A stretch of 64,000 nucleotides of DNA, taken from the NCBI RefSeq assembly GCF_040276085.1, contig NZ_JBELOK010000003.1, forward strand, positions 124,001 through 188,000, given 5' to 3'. A program made the position numbers and the translations under genes. Source of the stretch: Castellaniella sp040276085 (GTDB taxonomy: Bacteria; Pseudomonadota; Gammaproteobacteria; Burkholderiales; Burkholderiaceae_B). Positions 17,260 through 25,469 of the stretch are shown here, one piece after another. Below the pieces are notes generated by a model, which saw only the letters and a list, made by a program, of their open reading frames with translations, ran no database searches and had not been told where the DNA came from. The stretch's first letter is position 1, and every line of letters begins with the position of its first letter.

Positions 17260-18645
17260 ATGGCCGAAAATAATATCGAGACGACCGGGTTGATTGGCTG
17301 GGTAGACCGCCGCTTTCCCCTGACGAAAATGTTTAAAGAGCATATGTCCGAGTACTATGCTCCAAAAAATTTCAATTTCTGGTACTTCTTTGGTTCGCTG
17401 GCACTGCTGGTGCTGGTCATCCAGGTGGTTACCGGGATTTTCCTGGTAATGAACTACAAACCGGATGCGCGGTTTGCCTTCGAGTCCGTCGAATACATCA
17501 TGCGCGAGGTGCCAGGCGGCTGGTTCATCCGCTATATGCACTCCACGGGTGCGTCGATGTTCTTCGTGGTGGTGTATCTGCACATGCTGCGCGGGCTGTT
17601 TTATGGCTCATACCGCAAGCCCCGAGAACTGGTCTGGATTTTCGGCGTGGGCATTTTCCTGTGCCTGATGGCCGAGGCCTTCTTCGGTTATCTGCTTCCC
17701 TGGGGCCAAATGTCCTACTGGGGTGCCCAGGTTATTGTCAATCTGTTCTCAGCCATCCCGTTTATCGGCCCCGATCTCTCTCTGTGGATCCGTGGCGATT
17801 ATGTGGTGTCTGATGCCACGCTCAACCGGTTCTTCGCGTTCCACGTGATTGCGATCCCGCTGGTGCTGATTGGCCTGGTGGTGGCGCACATTCTTGCTCT
17901 GCACGAAGTGGGCTCCAACAACCCGGATGGCGTCGAAATCAAGAAGGGCCCCAAAGACAAATACGGCCGTCCGGTGGATGGCATTCCGTTCCACCCCTAC
18001 TATTCAGTGCACGACATCGTGGGCGTGGCAGGGTTCCTGATTGTCTTTGCAGCCATTATCTTCTTTGGCCCCGAGATGGGCGGGTACTTCCTCGAGTACA
18101 ACAACTTCATCCCGGCCGACCCTCTTAAAACGCCGCCGCATATTGCGCCCGTTTGGTATTTCACGCCGTTCTACACGATGCTGCGTGCCACCACCAGCGA
18201 TTTCACCTGGGTGTTGTCGGCTGCCGCAGTGGTGGCTGCCGCCGCGCTGTTCCTCAAGGGCAAGCTCTCGGGGTTCTGGCGCCTGGCAGTACCGCTTATC
18301 CTGATCCTTGTCGCTGTGCTGATGAAAACCCTGGACGCCAAGTTCTGGGGTGTGGTGTCGATGGGTGGCGCCGTGGTGATTCTGTTCTTCCTGCCGTGGC
18401 TCGATCACTCACCGGTCAAGTCCATCCGTTACCGTCCGTCGTGGCACAAGTTCCTGTATGGTGTGTTCATCGTCGATTTCCTGATCCTCGGTTGGCTGGG
18501 TACGCAGCCTGTCACGCCGGTGTTCACGCTGATGGGCCAGATCTGCTCGGTCATCTATCTGGCGTTCTTCCTGTTGATGCCCGTCTGGAGCGCACTGGGT
18601 ACATTCAAGCCCGTCCCGGATCGCGTCACGTTTCGCGCACATTGA
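17260..18645 (+). CDS. petB: Ubiquinol-cytochrome c reductase cytochrome b
   Basis: 461-residue cytochrome b with eight or more membrane helices, longer than the 380-residue mitochondrial type by C-terminal helices, as is usual in Betaproteobacteria. Heme-ligand histidine pairs are seen around HSTGASMFFVVVYLHMLRG and in FFAFHVIAIPLVLIGLVVAHILALH. The Qo-site PEWY motif is replaced by PVWYFTPF, so Glu is Val; its quinol-site consequence is unclear and alignment would be needed to judge it. It receives electrons from ubiquinol in the bc1 complex. Confidence 0.95.
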   Translation: MAENNIETTGLIGWVDRRFPLTKMFKEHMSEYYAPKNFNFWYFFGSLALLVLVIQVVTGIFLVMNYKPDARFAFESVEYIMREVPGGWFIRYMHSTGASMFFVVVYLHMLRGLFYGSYRKPRELVWIFGVGIFLCLMAEAFFGYLLPWGQMSYWGAQVIVNLFSAIPFIGPDLSLWIRGDYVVSDATLNRFFAFHVIAIPLVLIGLVVAHILALHEVGSNNPDGVEIKKGPKDKYGRPVDGIPFHPYYSVHDIVGVAGFLIVFAAIIFFGPEMGGYFLEYNNFIPADPLKTPPHIAPVWYFTPFYTMLRATTSDFTWVLSAAAVVAAAALFLKGKLSGFWRLAVPLILILVAVLMKTLDAKFWGVVSMGGAVVILFFLPWLDHSPVKSIRYRPSWHKFLYGVFIVDFLILGWLGTQPVTPVFTLMGQICSVIYLAFFLLMPVWSALGTFKPVPDRVTFRAH

Positions 18646-18675
18646 TGGCCCACCACTGATAGCTACGGAAAGATC

Positions 18676-19521
18676 ATGATCAAAAAACTGCTCGGTGCTT
18701 TGGCTCTGTCACTTACCTGCACGCTGGCCTTTGCCGAAGGCGGCGCGCATATCGACCGCGCCCCAGACCGCATCACCAACCTGGCGTCGCTGCAAAACGG
18801 GGCCAAGCTGTTCGTCAACTACTGTCTCAACTGCCACAGTGCCAGCTCGATGCGCTACAACAAGCTCACCGATCTTGGCCTGACAGAAGCCGAAATCAAG
18901 AAAAACCTGTTGTTCACGGGCGATAAGGTGGGTGATCTCATGACCATCGCCATGACACCCGCAGACGCCAAAAAATGGTTTGGCTCGGCACCCCCCGACC
19001 TCTCCGTGATTGCCCGGGCCAAGAGTGCCAACTTTGGCCACTCGGGTGTGGATTACATCTACACCTACCTGCGCAGTTTCTACCGTGACACCACCAAGAA
19101 AACCGGCTGGAACAACGTCGTGTTTCCCAGTGTGGCAATGCCCAACGTGCTGTGGCAACTAGAAGGCCCGCGCACCTACACCAGTGTGCAGGTGCACCAG
19201 GTAGCCGATGCCAAGGGCGCCGAGCAATGGACGCGCACCACGACGGTGTTCGACGAGGCTGGTTTCCCCACGGTAAAAAATGAGCCCCTCCAGGGTTACA
19301 CCGGAGAAGCATCATCCACCGGGCGCTTCGATTCCGCCGACGCCAAATCTTTCCACAAGTTTGAAAGCGATGTCGCGGATCTCAGCAACTTTCTGGGCTG
19401 GATGGCCGAGCCCGCCCAATTGCTGCGCAAGCAGATTGGTGTCTGGGTAATGCTGTTCTTGTTCTTGTTCATGTTTGTGGCCATCCGCATGAACCACGCC
19501 TACTGGAAACACGTCCGGTAA
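18676..19521 (+). CDS. petC: Ubiquinol-cytochrome c reductase cytochrome c1
   Basis: 281-residue membrane-anchored cytochrome c1. A signal peptide ends near TLAFA-EGG, the heme site is CLNCH (near residue 52) followed by SSMRYNKL, and a single C-terminal helix (GVWVMLFLFLFMFVAIR) anchors the protein. It accepts electrons from the Rieske centre and passes them to soluble c cytochromes such as the c4 encoded earlier in the window. Third gene of petABC, 30 bp after petB. Confidence 0.95.
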   Translation: MIKKLLGALALSLTCTLAFAEGGAHIDRAPDRITNLASLQNGAKLFVNYCLNCHSASSMRYNKLTDLGLTEAEIKKNLLFTGDKVGDLMTIAMTPADAKKWFGSAPPDLSVIARAKSANFGHSGVDYIYTYLRSFYRDTTKKTGWNNVVFPSVAMPNVLWQLEGPRTYTSVQVHQVADAKGAEQWTRTTTVFDEAGFPTVKNEPLQGYTGEASSTGRFDSADAKSFHKFESDVADLSNFLGWMAEPAQLLRKQIGVWVMLFLFLFMFVAIRMNHAYWKHVR

Positions 19522-19525
19522 GTCC

Positions 19526-19543
19526 TGCGCCCTTCAGGGCGCA
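19526..19543 (+). terminator. Hairpin between petC and sspA
   Basis: TGCGCCC-TTCA-GGGCGCA forms a 7-bp stem 5 bp past the petC stop, followed only by a weak T-rich stretch (CTTTT at about 19551). It may be a partial terminator or an RNA 3'-end stabiliser that lets sspAB be expressed at a different level from petABC. Confidence 0.55.
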
Positions 19544-19574
19544 TTCACCGCTTTTCTGTATTGGAATCCTCGAC

Positions 19575-20183
19575 ATGATGGTGCTTTACTCCGGGACGAC
19601 CTGCCCGTTTTCGCAACGATGCCGTTTTGTGCTGTTCGAAAAGGGCATGGACTTCGAGATCCGCGATATCGACTTGTACAACAAGCCTGAAGACATCGCG
19701 GTAATGAACCCCTATGGCCAGGTGCCAATCCTCGTCGAACGTGATCTGGTGCTCTACGAGTCCAACATCATCAACGAGTACATCGACGAGCGTTTTCCAC
19801 ACCCGCAACTGATGCCTGCCGACCCCATCATGCGGGCCCGCACACGGCTGTTTTTGTACAACTTCGAGAAAGAACTCTTTGTTCACGTCTCCACGCTCGA
19901 AAACCGCAGCATCACCGACGAGAAGGTCCGCGACGCTGCACGCGCCAACATCCGCGACCGTCTCGCCCAGTTGGCACCCTTGCTGGTCAAAAACAAATAC
20001 ATGCTGGGCGATGATTTTTCGATGCTGGACGTCGCTGTCGCCCCCTTGTTGTGGCGCCTGGCACACTATGGCATCGAGCTGCCAAAAAGCGCAGCCCCCA
20101 TCCAGAAATACGCCGAGCGGCTGTTCTCGCGTCCGGCCTACATCGAAGCGCTGACGCCCTCCGAGAAGGTCATGCGCCGCTGA
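19575..20183 (+). CDS. sspA: Stringent starvation protein A
   Basis: 202-residue glutathione-transferase-fold protein that binds RNA polymerase and modulates transcription during starvation and acid stress in other Proteobacteria. The thioredoxin-like N-terminal domain has LYSGTTCPFSQRCR, the NPYGQVPILVERDLVLYESNIINEYIDERFP segment is characteristic of SspA, and the C-terminal domain is all-helical. It sits directly before sspB and after petABC, the standard beta/gammaproteobacterial arrangement. Confidence 0.94.
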   Translation: MMVLYSGTTCPFSQRCRFVLFEKGMDFEIRDIDLYNKPEDIAVMNPYGQVPILVERDLVLYESNIINEYIDERFPHPQLMPADPIMRARTRLFLYNFEKELFVHVSTLENRSITDEKVRDAARANIRDRLAQLAPLLVKNKYMLGDDFSMLDVAVAPLLWRLAHYGIELPKSAAPIQKYAERLFSRPAYIEALTPSEKVMRR

Positions 20184-20184
20184 T

Positions 20185-20616
20185 ATGCAGGAGAGCTCCA
20201 CCAAACCGTACCTGATCCGCGCATTGCACGAATGGTGCACGGACAACGGCTATACGCCCTACCTGGTGGTCACGGTTGATGCCAACACGGTCGTGCCTCC
20301 CGCGCATGTCCATGATGGCCAGATCACGCTGAATATCAGCCATCTGGCCACCAACCGGCTTACCCTGGGCAACGACTACATCGAGTTCGAATCCCGCTTT
20401 AACGGCGCCGTCGAGCACTTGTTTGTACCCGTGGCGGCAGTGTCTGCGCTGTATGCCCGCGAAACTGGTGCCGGCATGGGATTCGAGGTAGTGCCTTCGC
20501 AAGCCTACCCGGGTGGCAAAGACACCCCGCCTCCATCCGGCCCGGCACCCGATGCACCCGACACCAAACCGGCCGGCGATGCGCCCAAGCCGTCACACCT
20601 GAAGATTGTGAAGTAA
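20185..20616 (+). CDS. sspB: ClpXP adaptor SspB
   Basis: 143-residue adaptor that delivers ssrA-tagged proteins to ClpXP. The N-terminal domain has the family's TPYLVV and GQITLNISHLATNRL elements. A Pro-rich flexible linker (near residues 110-135) leads to a C-terminal LKIVK tail matching the ClpX-binding tail of the family (LRVVK in E. coli). It starts 1 bp after the sspA stop region and is translationally close-coupled. Confidence 0.93.
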   Translation: MQESSTKPYLIRALHEWCTDNGYTPYLVVTVDANTVVPPAHVHDGQITLNISHLATNRLTLGNDYIEFESRFNGAVEHLFVPVAAVSALYARETGAGMGFEVVPSQAYPGGKDTPPPSGPAPDAPDTKPAGDAPKPSHLKIVK

Positions 20617-20714
20617 CACGCAGATCAACAGACCACCGCCGCTGCTCCCAACAAGGATTTCAACAAACGGCAGGTCTTCAAACAAGCCGCAATTCCTGTA
20701 GAATGGCGGCTTTC

Positions 20715-20790
20715 GCCGGCTTAGCTCAGTTGGTAGAGCAGCTCACTTGTAATGAGAAGGTCGGGGGTTCGACTCCTCTAGCCGGCACCA
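20715..20790 (+). tRNA. tRNA-Thr (anticodon TGT)
   Basis: A 76-base cloverleaf with the CCA end encoded. Acceptor arms GCCGGCT/AGCCGGC, D arm GCTC...GAGC, anticodon loop CTTGTAA with anticodon TGT at 20748-20750, and T arm with GGTTCGA. The top pair of the anticodon stem is a G/A mismatch. It reads ACA and other ACN threonine codons. Confidence 0.96.
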
Positions 20791-20875
20791 TTTCATTTCT
20801 CCGCTTGCGCAGCCACAAAGGACACCCCTTGGCGTGCCCTATCCTGGCGCAAGGTTCCCCGAAGCTTCATAAAGC

Positions 20876-20995
20876 TTATTGACCATCGGCGTAGTGCGCA
20901 AGCGTGCGCATTGACGGCATCGTTCGGCCACTTTCCAGCCGGGCAATTGCGGATGACGTGGCAAGAACCCCACACCATGCTTTGATTAGGGTTAT
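20876..20995 (-). pseudogene. Remnant of an XRE-family antitoxin/regulator
   Basis: On the minus strand, an uninterrupted stretch ending in TAA at 20876-20878 encodes SSAIARLESGRTMPSMRTLA followed by HYADG. This is the recognition helix and following segment typical of HigA/XRE antitoxins (consensus around SQSAIARLESGRxxPSxxTL). There is no start codon in a plausible place, the N-terminal helices are unrecognisable, and the usual C-terminal strand is cut by stops. It looks like a decayed fragment beside tRNA-Thr. Identity is from pattern recognition only. Confidence 0.55.
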
Positions 20996-21069
20996 TACTA
21001 GTATTTCCGTCTTTAAAACGGTATACTGAATACAAGTCAATCGGGACGAACCACTTAAGGAGAAACTCC

Positions 21070-21315
21070 ATGGTTACCTATCACCGCTACCCCTCTACCC
21101 CTGTGGGCGAGTTGCTGGGCCGTTTTTACACGCATCGGTCTACCCTGCGCCGCACGATCCCACTGCTGCCCATCTCACTGAAAGACATTGGCCGGATGCT
21201 GAAAGGCAATGGCATGTCGTTGTGCACCAGCGAGCCTGCCTCTCTGGAAGCCACTGCATCGGGGAAAACAGCGGCTAAGCGCCGTTCGTCGCATCGCCGA
21301 CCGGCACATGCCTGA
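21070..21315 (+). CDS. Small basic hypothetical protein
   Basis: 81-residue protein rich in Arg, Lys and His with no recognised domain. It has no signal peptide or membrane helix. The coding case rests on an AAGGAG ribosome binding site 10 bases before the ATG, a TATACT -10-like box at 21022-21027 and a strong intrinsic terminator right after the stop. The central segment LPISLKDIGRMLKGNG could form an amphipathic helix. The function is unknown. Confidence 0.6.
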   Translation: MVTYHRYPSTPVGELLGRFYTHRSTLRRTIPLLPISLKDIGRMLKGNGMSLCTSEPASLEATASGKTAAKRRSSHRRPAHA

Positions 21316-21353
21316 TTAACCCACAGCCTGCCGGCAACCCGCCGGCCCGAGAT

Positions 21354-21384
21354 CGGCGGCGTGCTCACACGGCCGCCGTTTTTT
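21354..21384 (+). terminator. Intrinsic terminator after the small basic protein
   Basis: CGGCGGC (21354-21360) pairs perfectly with GCCGCCG (21372-21378), followed by six T on the plus strand (21379-21384). It overlaps the last codons of the converging flavoreductase gene. Confidence 0.8.
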
Positions 21385-22384
21385 GTGGGTGATGAAACGT
21401 AAAGCTGTCCGAATAGACGTACTCGAGATCGGCACCCAGAGACAACAGCAAGCGTTTGGTGTCTGTCACCATTTCGGGTGATCCACACAAGTAAAACGCA
21501 TACTCGGAAAGATCAGTGAAGTCTTCCTGGATGCTCTGCTGCACGTGGCCCCGGCGGCCTTGCCAGGCCTCTGTGGCCCGTGACAGCACAGGCACGAAGT
21601 TGAATTCGTACAGACGGTCTGACCAGGATTCAATTTCATCTTTAGCGTAGAGATCCACCTCGGTACGCATCCCCCAGTACAAGGAGACTGGCGGACAGTC
21701 CTCGTCATCCAGCAAGGCTTCCAGCATGGCACGGATGGGGGCAAGCCCGGTGCCCGTGGCCACAAACAACAAGGGCCGGTAGTCTTCGGCATGAAAGCAG
21801 AACGTACCCTTGGGGATTTCTACCTGCAAGGTGTCATCCGGCTTAAGCGCCGACAACATCTCTTGCGTAAACCGCCCCCCGGGCACCCGCCGGATATGGA
21901 ACTCAACCTCATTGCCAAACGGGTAGGCGCCCACCATCGAGAAACTTCTTTCTTCTCCCGGCGCCAGCAGGATGTTCATGTGCTGACCAGCGCGATAGTC
22001 CAGATCCAGATCTTCGGGCAATTGCAGCACCAGGCGGGAGATGTCGGACGTAAGGGCCTCAACCTGCTTGACGGTGGCAACTGTCCGCACCGGATCAGGC
22101 AAGGCAGGCCCGTGGCTGGCAGGTGATATCACCATATCGCTGCAGGGATGCGCCTGGCAGGCCAGCGCATAGCCCTGGGCGGCTTCTTCTTCGGTGAGCC
22201 CGATGGGAAACTCATCATAGCGGACGGATCCGGCCTCGAGCTTGACGCGACAGGTACCACACGCCCCAAACGTGCATTCGTGCGGCAGGCGCACGCCTGA
22301 TCGCAGTGCCGCATCGAGGATGGTTTCCTCGATGGCGACATCGAATTGCTGTCGGGTTTCCGAGATCACTACACGATGGCTCAT
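21365..22384 (-). CDS. [2Fe-2S]/FAD/NAD(P)H oxidoreductase (oxygenase reductase component)
   Basis: 339 residues in three modules. An N-terminal plant-type ferredoxin domain has CTFGACGTC and a fourth Cys in YALACQ. An FNR-like FAD domain follows (RAGQHMNILL and RSFSMV), then an NAD(P) domain with GTGLAPIRAMLE and a C-terminal LCGSPEMV. This order matches reductases of multicomponent oxygenases and CDP-6-deoxyglucoseen reductase-like proteins, which pass electrons from NAD(P)H to a ferredoxin or oxygenase. It is the last gene of the diiron-ALDH-GlcG operon and probably supplies electrons to the diiron protein and/or the two small ferredoxins encoded at 32.5-33.4 kb. Confidence 0.85.
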   Translation of the reverse strand: MSHRVVISETRQQFDVAIEETILDAALRSGVRLPHECTFGACGTCRVKLEAGSVRYDEFPIGLTEEEAAQGYALACQAHPCSDMVISPASHGPALPDPVRTVATVKQVEALTSDISRLVLQLPEDLDLDYRAGQHMNILLAPGEERSFSMVGAYPFGNEVEFHIRRVPGGRFTQEMLSALKPDDTLQVEIPKGTFCFHAEDYRPLLFVATGTGLAPIRAMLEALLDDEDCPPVSLYWGMRTEVDLYAKDEIESWSDRLYEFNFVPVLSRATEAWQGRRGHVQQSIQEDFTDLSEYAFYLCGSPEMVTDTKRLLLSLGADLEYVYSDSFTFHHPQKTAAV

Positions 22385-22422
22385 GACGATACTCCCTGTC
22401 CGAATAAAAGCCGCGCCCCAAC

Positions 22423-22902
22423 TTATTTTTTGATGTCAGGCTGAACCAGAACCGTCATGCCCTTGTCTTTCAGGGCATCAGCCAATGCCTGCAGGCCCGC
22501 CATACCAGCAGCTGTATCCTGCGCACCGTTGCCGCCACTTAGACCCAGACCGCCGATGACTTCGTCGTTGACCACAATCGGAAAGCCCCCAACAAACGCC
22601 GCGAAACGGCCTTCGAAGCTGAGCTGAATACCGAAGGCCTCGTTGCCCGGCAATGCGGGGCCATTGGGAGGCGTCGTGAACAAGTGGGTGGAGCGCTTGT
22701 GGCCAGCTGCCGTAAATGCTTTGTTCATGGCGATCTGCGGGCCTGTGATGCGCGAGCCATTCATGCGCTCAAGCAAGATCGGAAAGCCACCGGCATCGAC
22801 GACACAGACGGTTTCGAGCACACCGATCTCTTTGGATTTGGCGATCGCAGCATTCACCATCAAGCGGGCTTCTTCTTGCTCGAGCTGGATTGTATTTTTC
22901 AT
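22423..22902 (-). CDS. GlcG/HbpS-family protein (heme- or corrinoid-associated fold)
   Basis: 159 residues of the GlcG/HbpS family (formerly DUF336). Conserved features are VVDAGGFPILLERMNG, MNKAFTAAG and the glycine-rich VVNDEVIGGLGLSGGNGAQD near the C-terminus. Characterised members include heme-binding HbpS and cobalamin-binding PduO C-terminal domains; others have no known role. No signal peptide is seen. It lies between the flavoreductase and aldehyde dehydrogenase genes. A role in cofactor handling or as an accessory of the oxidative step is inference. Confidence 0.8.
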   Translation of the reverse strand: MKNTIQLEQEEARLMVNAAIAKSKEIGVLETVCVVDAGGFPILLERMNGSRITGPQIAMNKAFTAAGHKRSTHLFTTPPNGPALPGNEAFGIQLSFEGRFAAFVGGFPIVVNDEVIGGLGLSGGNGAQDTAAGMAGLQALADALKDKGMTVLVQPDIKK

Positions 22903-22968
22903 GATTTATCTCCGTGGATTGCCTGGCTCAGGCATCAGATAACCGCCTGGCCAAAAAATGATTAAGAC

Positions 22969-24429
22969 TTAAACGCCGCGATAGACAGTCTTGGTTTGCA
23001 GGAAAAACTCAAGCCCGACGCGCCCGGATTCCCGGAAGGTTGCGGTGCTGGATTTTTTGATGCCGCCAAACGGTGCATTGACCAGATTGCCCGTGGTGGT
23101 GCGATTGACCTTGACCGTACCGGCCTGAATATCGCCAGCAAAGCGGTGCGCCAGGCGGGCACTGGTGGTGACGATGGAAGCCGACAGGCCGTATTCGGTG
23201 TCGTTGGCGATGCGGATCGCCTCTTCGTAGCTGTTGATTTCCAGGATTGCAATCACCGGGCCGAAGATTTCTTCGCGGGCAATCCGCATGTCCGGAGACA
23301 CATCCGTAAACACGGCAGGGCTGACAAAGAATCCTTTATCGAACCCGGGGCCGGTAATGCGGTCTCCCCCCACCAGATGGCGGGCTTCGGACTTGCCGAT
23401 ATCCACGTACTGCAGGACGGTTTTCAGCTGGGATGCGGTGGCCAGAGGGCCGATATCGATGCCCTTTTCCAGCCCTGCACCAATTTTCAGTGCGGCAATC
23501 CGTGCCAGCAGCTTATCGGTGTACACCTGCTTGACGGACTGATGCACCAGCACCCGGCTGGTGCCGGTACAGGCTTGCCCGGTAAGCGACAACCCCCCCT
23601 TGACGGTAAGGTCGACAGCCAGATCGATATCGGCATCGTCCATCACGATCAGGGGATTCTTGCCGCCCAGTTCCATCTGCAAACGGGTGGTCATGGAGGC
23701 ATTGCGGTGGATGTCCTCGCCTGCCTGGGTGGAGCCCGTAAACGTAATGGCACGAACCTCGGGCGACTGCGTCAGCACCTTGCCGATCCGGGAGGCACGG
23801 CCCGTAACAAAGTTAAGCACACCGGCCGGGATGCCGGCATCCACCAGGGCTTCTACCAGGCGGTAACCGGTCAGCGGCGTGTCGGTGGAGGGTTTGAACA
23901 CCACGGTATTGCCGGTGATCAAAGCGGGCGCGATCTTGCGCGCCGGAATGGAAATGGGGAAGTTCCAGGGCGAAATCACCACCACGACACCCAGGGGCTC
24001 GCGCTGGGTGTAGACCACCATATCGGGGTCGTCCTGGGGGAATGTTTCGCCGGTGTAGGTCTGGCCTTCAATTGCGTAAAACTGCAAGGTGCCTGCAGCG
24101 CGCATCACCTCGGCTTTGGCCTGGGCCAATTGCTTGCCTTCTTCGCAGGTCAGCTCGTGAGCGATGGAATCCGCACGCTCGCGCAAAAGCTCGCTGGCAC
24201 GCATCAGAATGGCCGCGCGCTTGCTGGGCGCTGTGGCGCGCCACCCCTCGAAGGCAGCTTGGGCTGCGGCCAAGGCCTGAGTGACGTCGGTCTGGTCTGA
24301 ATCCTGGAAATTGCCGACGACATCGCCGGAATCCGCCGGATTGTGGTTGGGGTAGGTCTGCCCGGTGGCAGAAGCCTGCCAGGTGCCGCCGATATGATTC
24401 TGAAAAACCTGCGTCTTGAGATCTGTCAC
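22969..24429 (-). CDS. NAD(P)-dependent aldehyde dehydrogenase
   Basis: 486-residue member of the aldehyde dehydrogenase superfamily oxidising an aldehyde or semialdehyde to the acid. Seen are SPWNFPISIPARKIAPAL (cofactor region), FTGSTQAGEDIH, the general base in MELGGKNP, and the nucleophile in GQACTGTSR. The substrate is not evident. A GTG start at 24429 with an AGGGAAG site was chosen because homology starts about ten residues later; the frame open to 24657 encodes an unrelated basic stretch overlapping the preceding gene. The second gene of the diiron-protein operon. Confidence 0.88.
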   Translation of the reverse strand: MTDLKTQVFQNHIGGTWQASATGQTYPNHNPADSGDVVGNFQDSDQTDVTQALAAAQAAFEGWRATAPSKRAAILMRASELLRERADSIAHELTCEEGKQLAQAKAEVMRAAGTLQFYAIEGQTYTGETFPQDDPDMVVYTQREPLGVVVVISPWNFPISIPARKIAPALITGNTVVFKPSTDTPLTGYRLVEALVDAGIPAGVLNFVTGRASRIGKVLTQSPEVRAITFTGSTQAGEDIHRNASMTTRLQMELGGKNPLIVMDDADIDLAVDLTVKGGLSLTGQACTGTSRVLVHQSVKQVYTDKLLARIAALKIGAGLEKGIDIGPLATASQLKTVLQYVDIGKSEARHLVGGDRITGPGFDKGFFVSPAVFTDVSPDMRIAREEIFGPVIAILEINSYEEAIRIANDTEYGLSASIVTTSARLAHRFAGDIQAGTVKVNRTTTGNLVNAPFGGIKKSSTATFRESGRVGLEFFLQTKTVYRGV

Positions 24430-24510
24430 AACTGCTTCCCTGTTGCCACGCCGGTCTCTGCCGCCGTGGACATGATCCATGAAATACCTGAACGACGGTA
24501 AAAACGCACC

Positions 24511-24535
24511 ATGAGGCCCTTGCATCGGGCCCCAT
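24511..24535 (-). other. Intercistronic stem-loop
   Basis: ATG-A-GGCCC (24511-24519) pairs with GGGCC-C-CAT (24527-24535) in the 124-bp space between the diiron-protein gene and the aldehyde dehydrogenase gene. There is no T-run. It could set differential stability of the two cistrons. Confidence 0.4.
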
Positions 24536-24553
24536 GGGCACTGTGATCCGTGC

Positions 24554-25288
24554 TTACGCCGCTTCCATCTCGAGGGACTCGAGAGGGATCTCGTTCTTGA
24601 CGTAGTCGTTGTAAAGCGCAGTGGTGTACAGATAGCGCATCTTGGCGCCAATCTCACAGATATGCAGGCATTTTTGCTGCAGCTCTACAGTGTTGGCATG
24701 CTCGAGCACAATCTGATAACCGCGTTCGCCGTGGATTTCATCGGACACGATGTGCAGATCAAAGAATTCAGCTTCTTCGTCGGTAAAGCCATACTGTTCT
24801 TTAAGGATGGGCGATTGCTTGCGATAGATGGAAGGCACCTGGGATTCCAGGCCAACCACCAGGCCGGCTACTGCCACGATGGGATCTTCGCGCATGGCCA
24901 CGCAATAGCACCAGGATTGCAATGCACGCGTGGTGGGCGACATATTGTCGGGATTTTCGACACGCTCGCGGGTGGTGCCGCAGGCTTCGGCAAAACGAAT
25001 CAGCAAATCGGTATGGCGATCACCGCCGATTTCTTCTTCGTACATATTTGCCAGGAGGAAATCCTTGGCTTCGGTATAGGTGTCAGGCATGCGTGCATAG
25101 ACGTATGCCAGATAGTCGGCGAAGGGGCCGACATAGTGATAGTGGTTTTCGGCCCAGCGTGCGATGTGCTCGCGGCTTAGTTTGCCGGTGGCCCAGGCCA
25201 CGCTGAATGGCGCACGATTGGCGCTATTGCCTTTGATCGCCAGCTCCAGTGCGGAGCGGAATTCGTCTTGGTTCATCAAATTGGCCAT
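24554..25288 (-). CDS. Heme-oxygenase-like diiron oxidase/oxygenase (CADD/PqqC/TenA fold)
   Basis: 244-residue helical protein of the TenA/PqqC/CADD superfamily. A complete potential diiron ligand set is visible: Glu85 and His92 in EEEIGGDRH, Glu148 in GLESQVPS, and His179, Asp183 and His186 in LHIVSDEIHGERG. The spacings (7, 31, 4 and 3) nearly match those of the chlamydial CADD protein. Known members of this fold (CADD, UndA, BesC, SznF) use O2 at two irons for C-C cleavage, N-oxygenation or desaturation. The N-terminal helix carries several tyrosines (residues 50-64). Substrate is unknown. The ATG at 25288 has a GGGAAT site; the extension to 25435 was rejected. First gene of an operon with an aldehyde dehydrogenase, GlcG protein and reductase. 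Confidence 0.85.
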   Translation of the reverse strand: MANLMNQDEFRSALELAIKGNSANRAPFSVAWATGKLSREHIARWAENHYHYVGPFADYLAYVYARMPDTYTEAKDFLLANMYEEEIGGDRHTDLLIRFAEACGTTRERVENPDNMSPTTRALQSWCYCVAMREDPIVAVAGLVVGLESQVPSIYRKQSPILKEQYGFTDEEAEFFDLHIVSDEIHGERGYQIVLEHANTVELQQKCLHICEIGAKMRYLYTTALYNDYVKNEIPLESLEMEAA

Positions 25289-25391
25289 TTTTATTCCCGT
25301 CTTAAAAACACTGCACAAAAGTAAGTATTCGAGGACTGCACCCAGGAATGAGAGGACTAGAAGCCGGTCAACCTGCTGTACTGTACGGACT

Positions 25392-25420
25392 ATTGTATAC
25401 CGTATACATTTGAAGTGAAT
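25392..25420 (-). promoter_or_regulatory. Palindromic GntR-type operator in the diiron-operon promoter
   Basis: TGTATAC-C-GTATACA is a perfect 15-bp palindrome at 25394-25408. On the minus strand a -35-like TTATTC and a -10-like TATACA separated by 17 bp overlap it, so a bound regulator would block the promoter. A nearly identical site precedes the ferredoxin operon at 33477-33491. Confidence 0.65.
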
Positions 25421-25469
25421 AAGGGTTATCCCCAAAATTTATAGGCTTAAAGTATCTGGACATTTTTCG

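Noticed and set aside
22996..24300. 434-codon open frame opposite the aldehyde dehydrogenase gene
   Set aside because: The minus-strand enzyme has all catalytic motifs; the opposite frame has none.
24554..25288. Diiron-fold gene as pqqC or tenA
   Set aside because: No pqq or thiamine genes nearby, and the E/H/E/H/D/H set fits diiron members rather than cofactor-free PqqC or TenA with its catalytic Cys.
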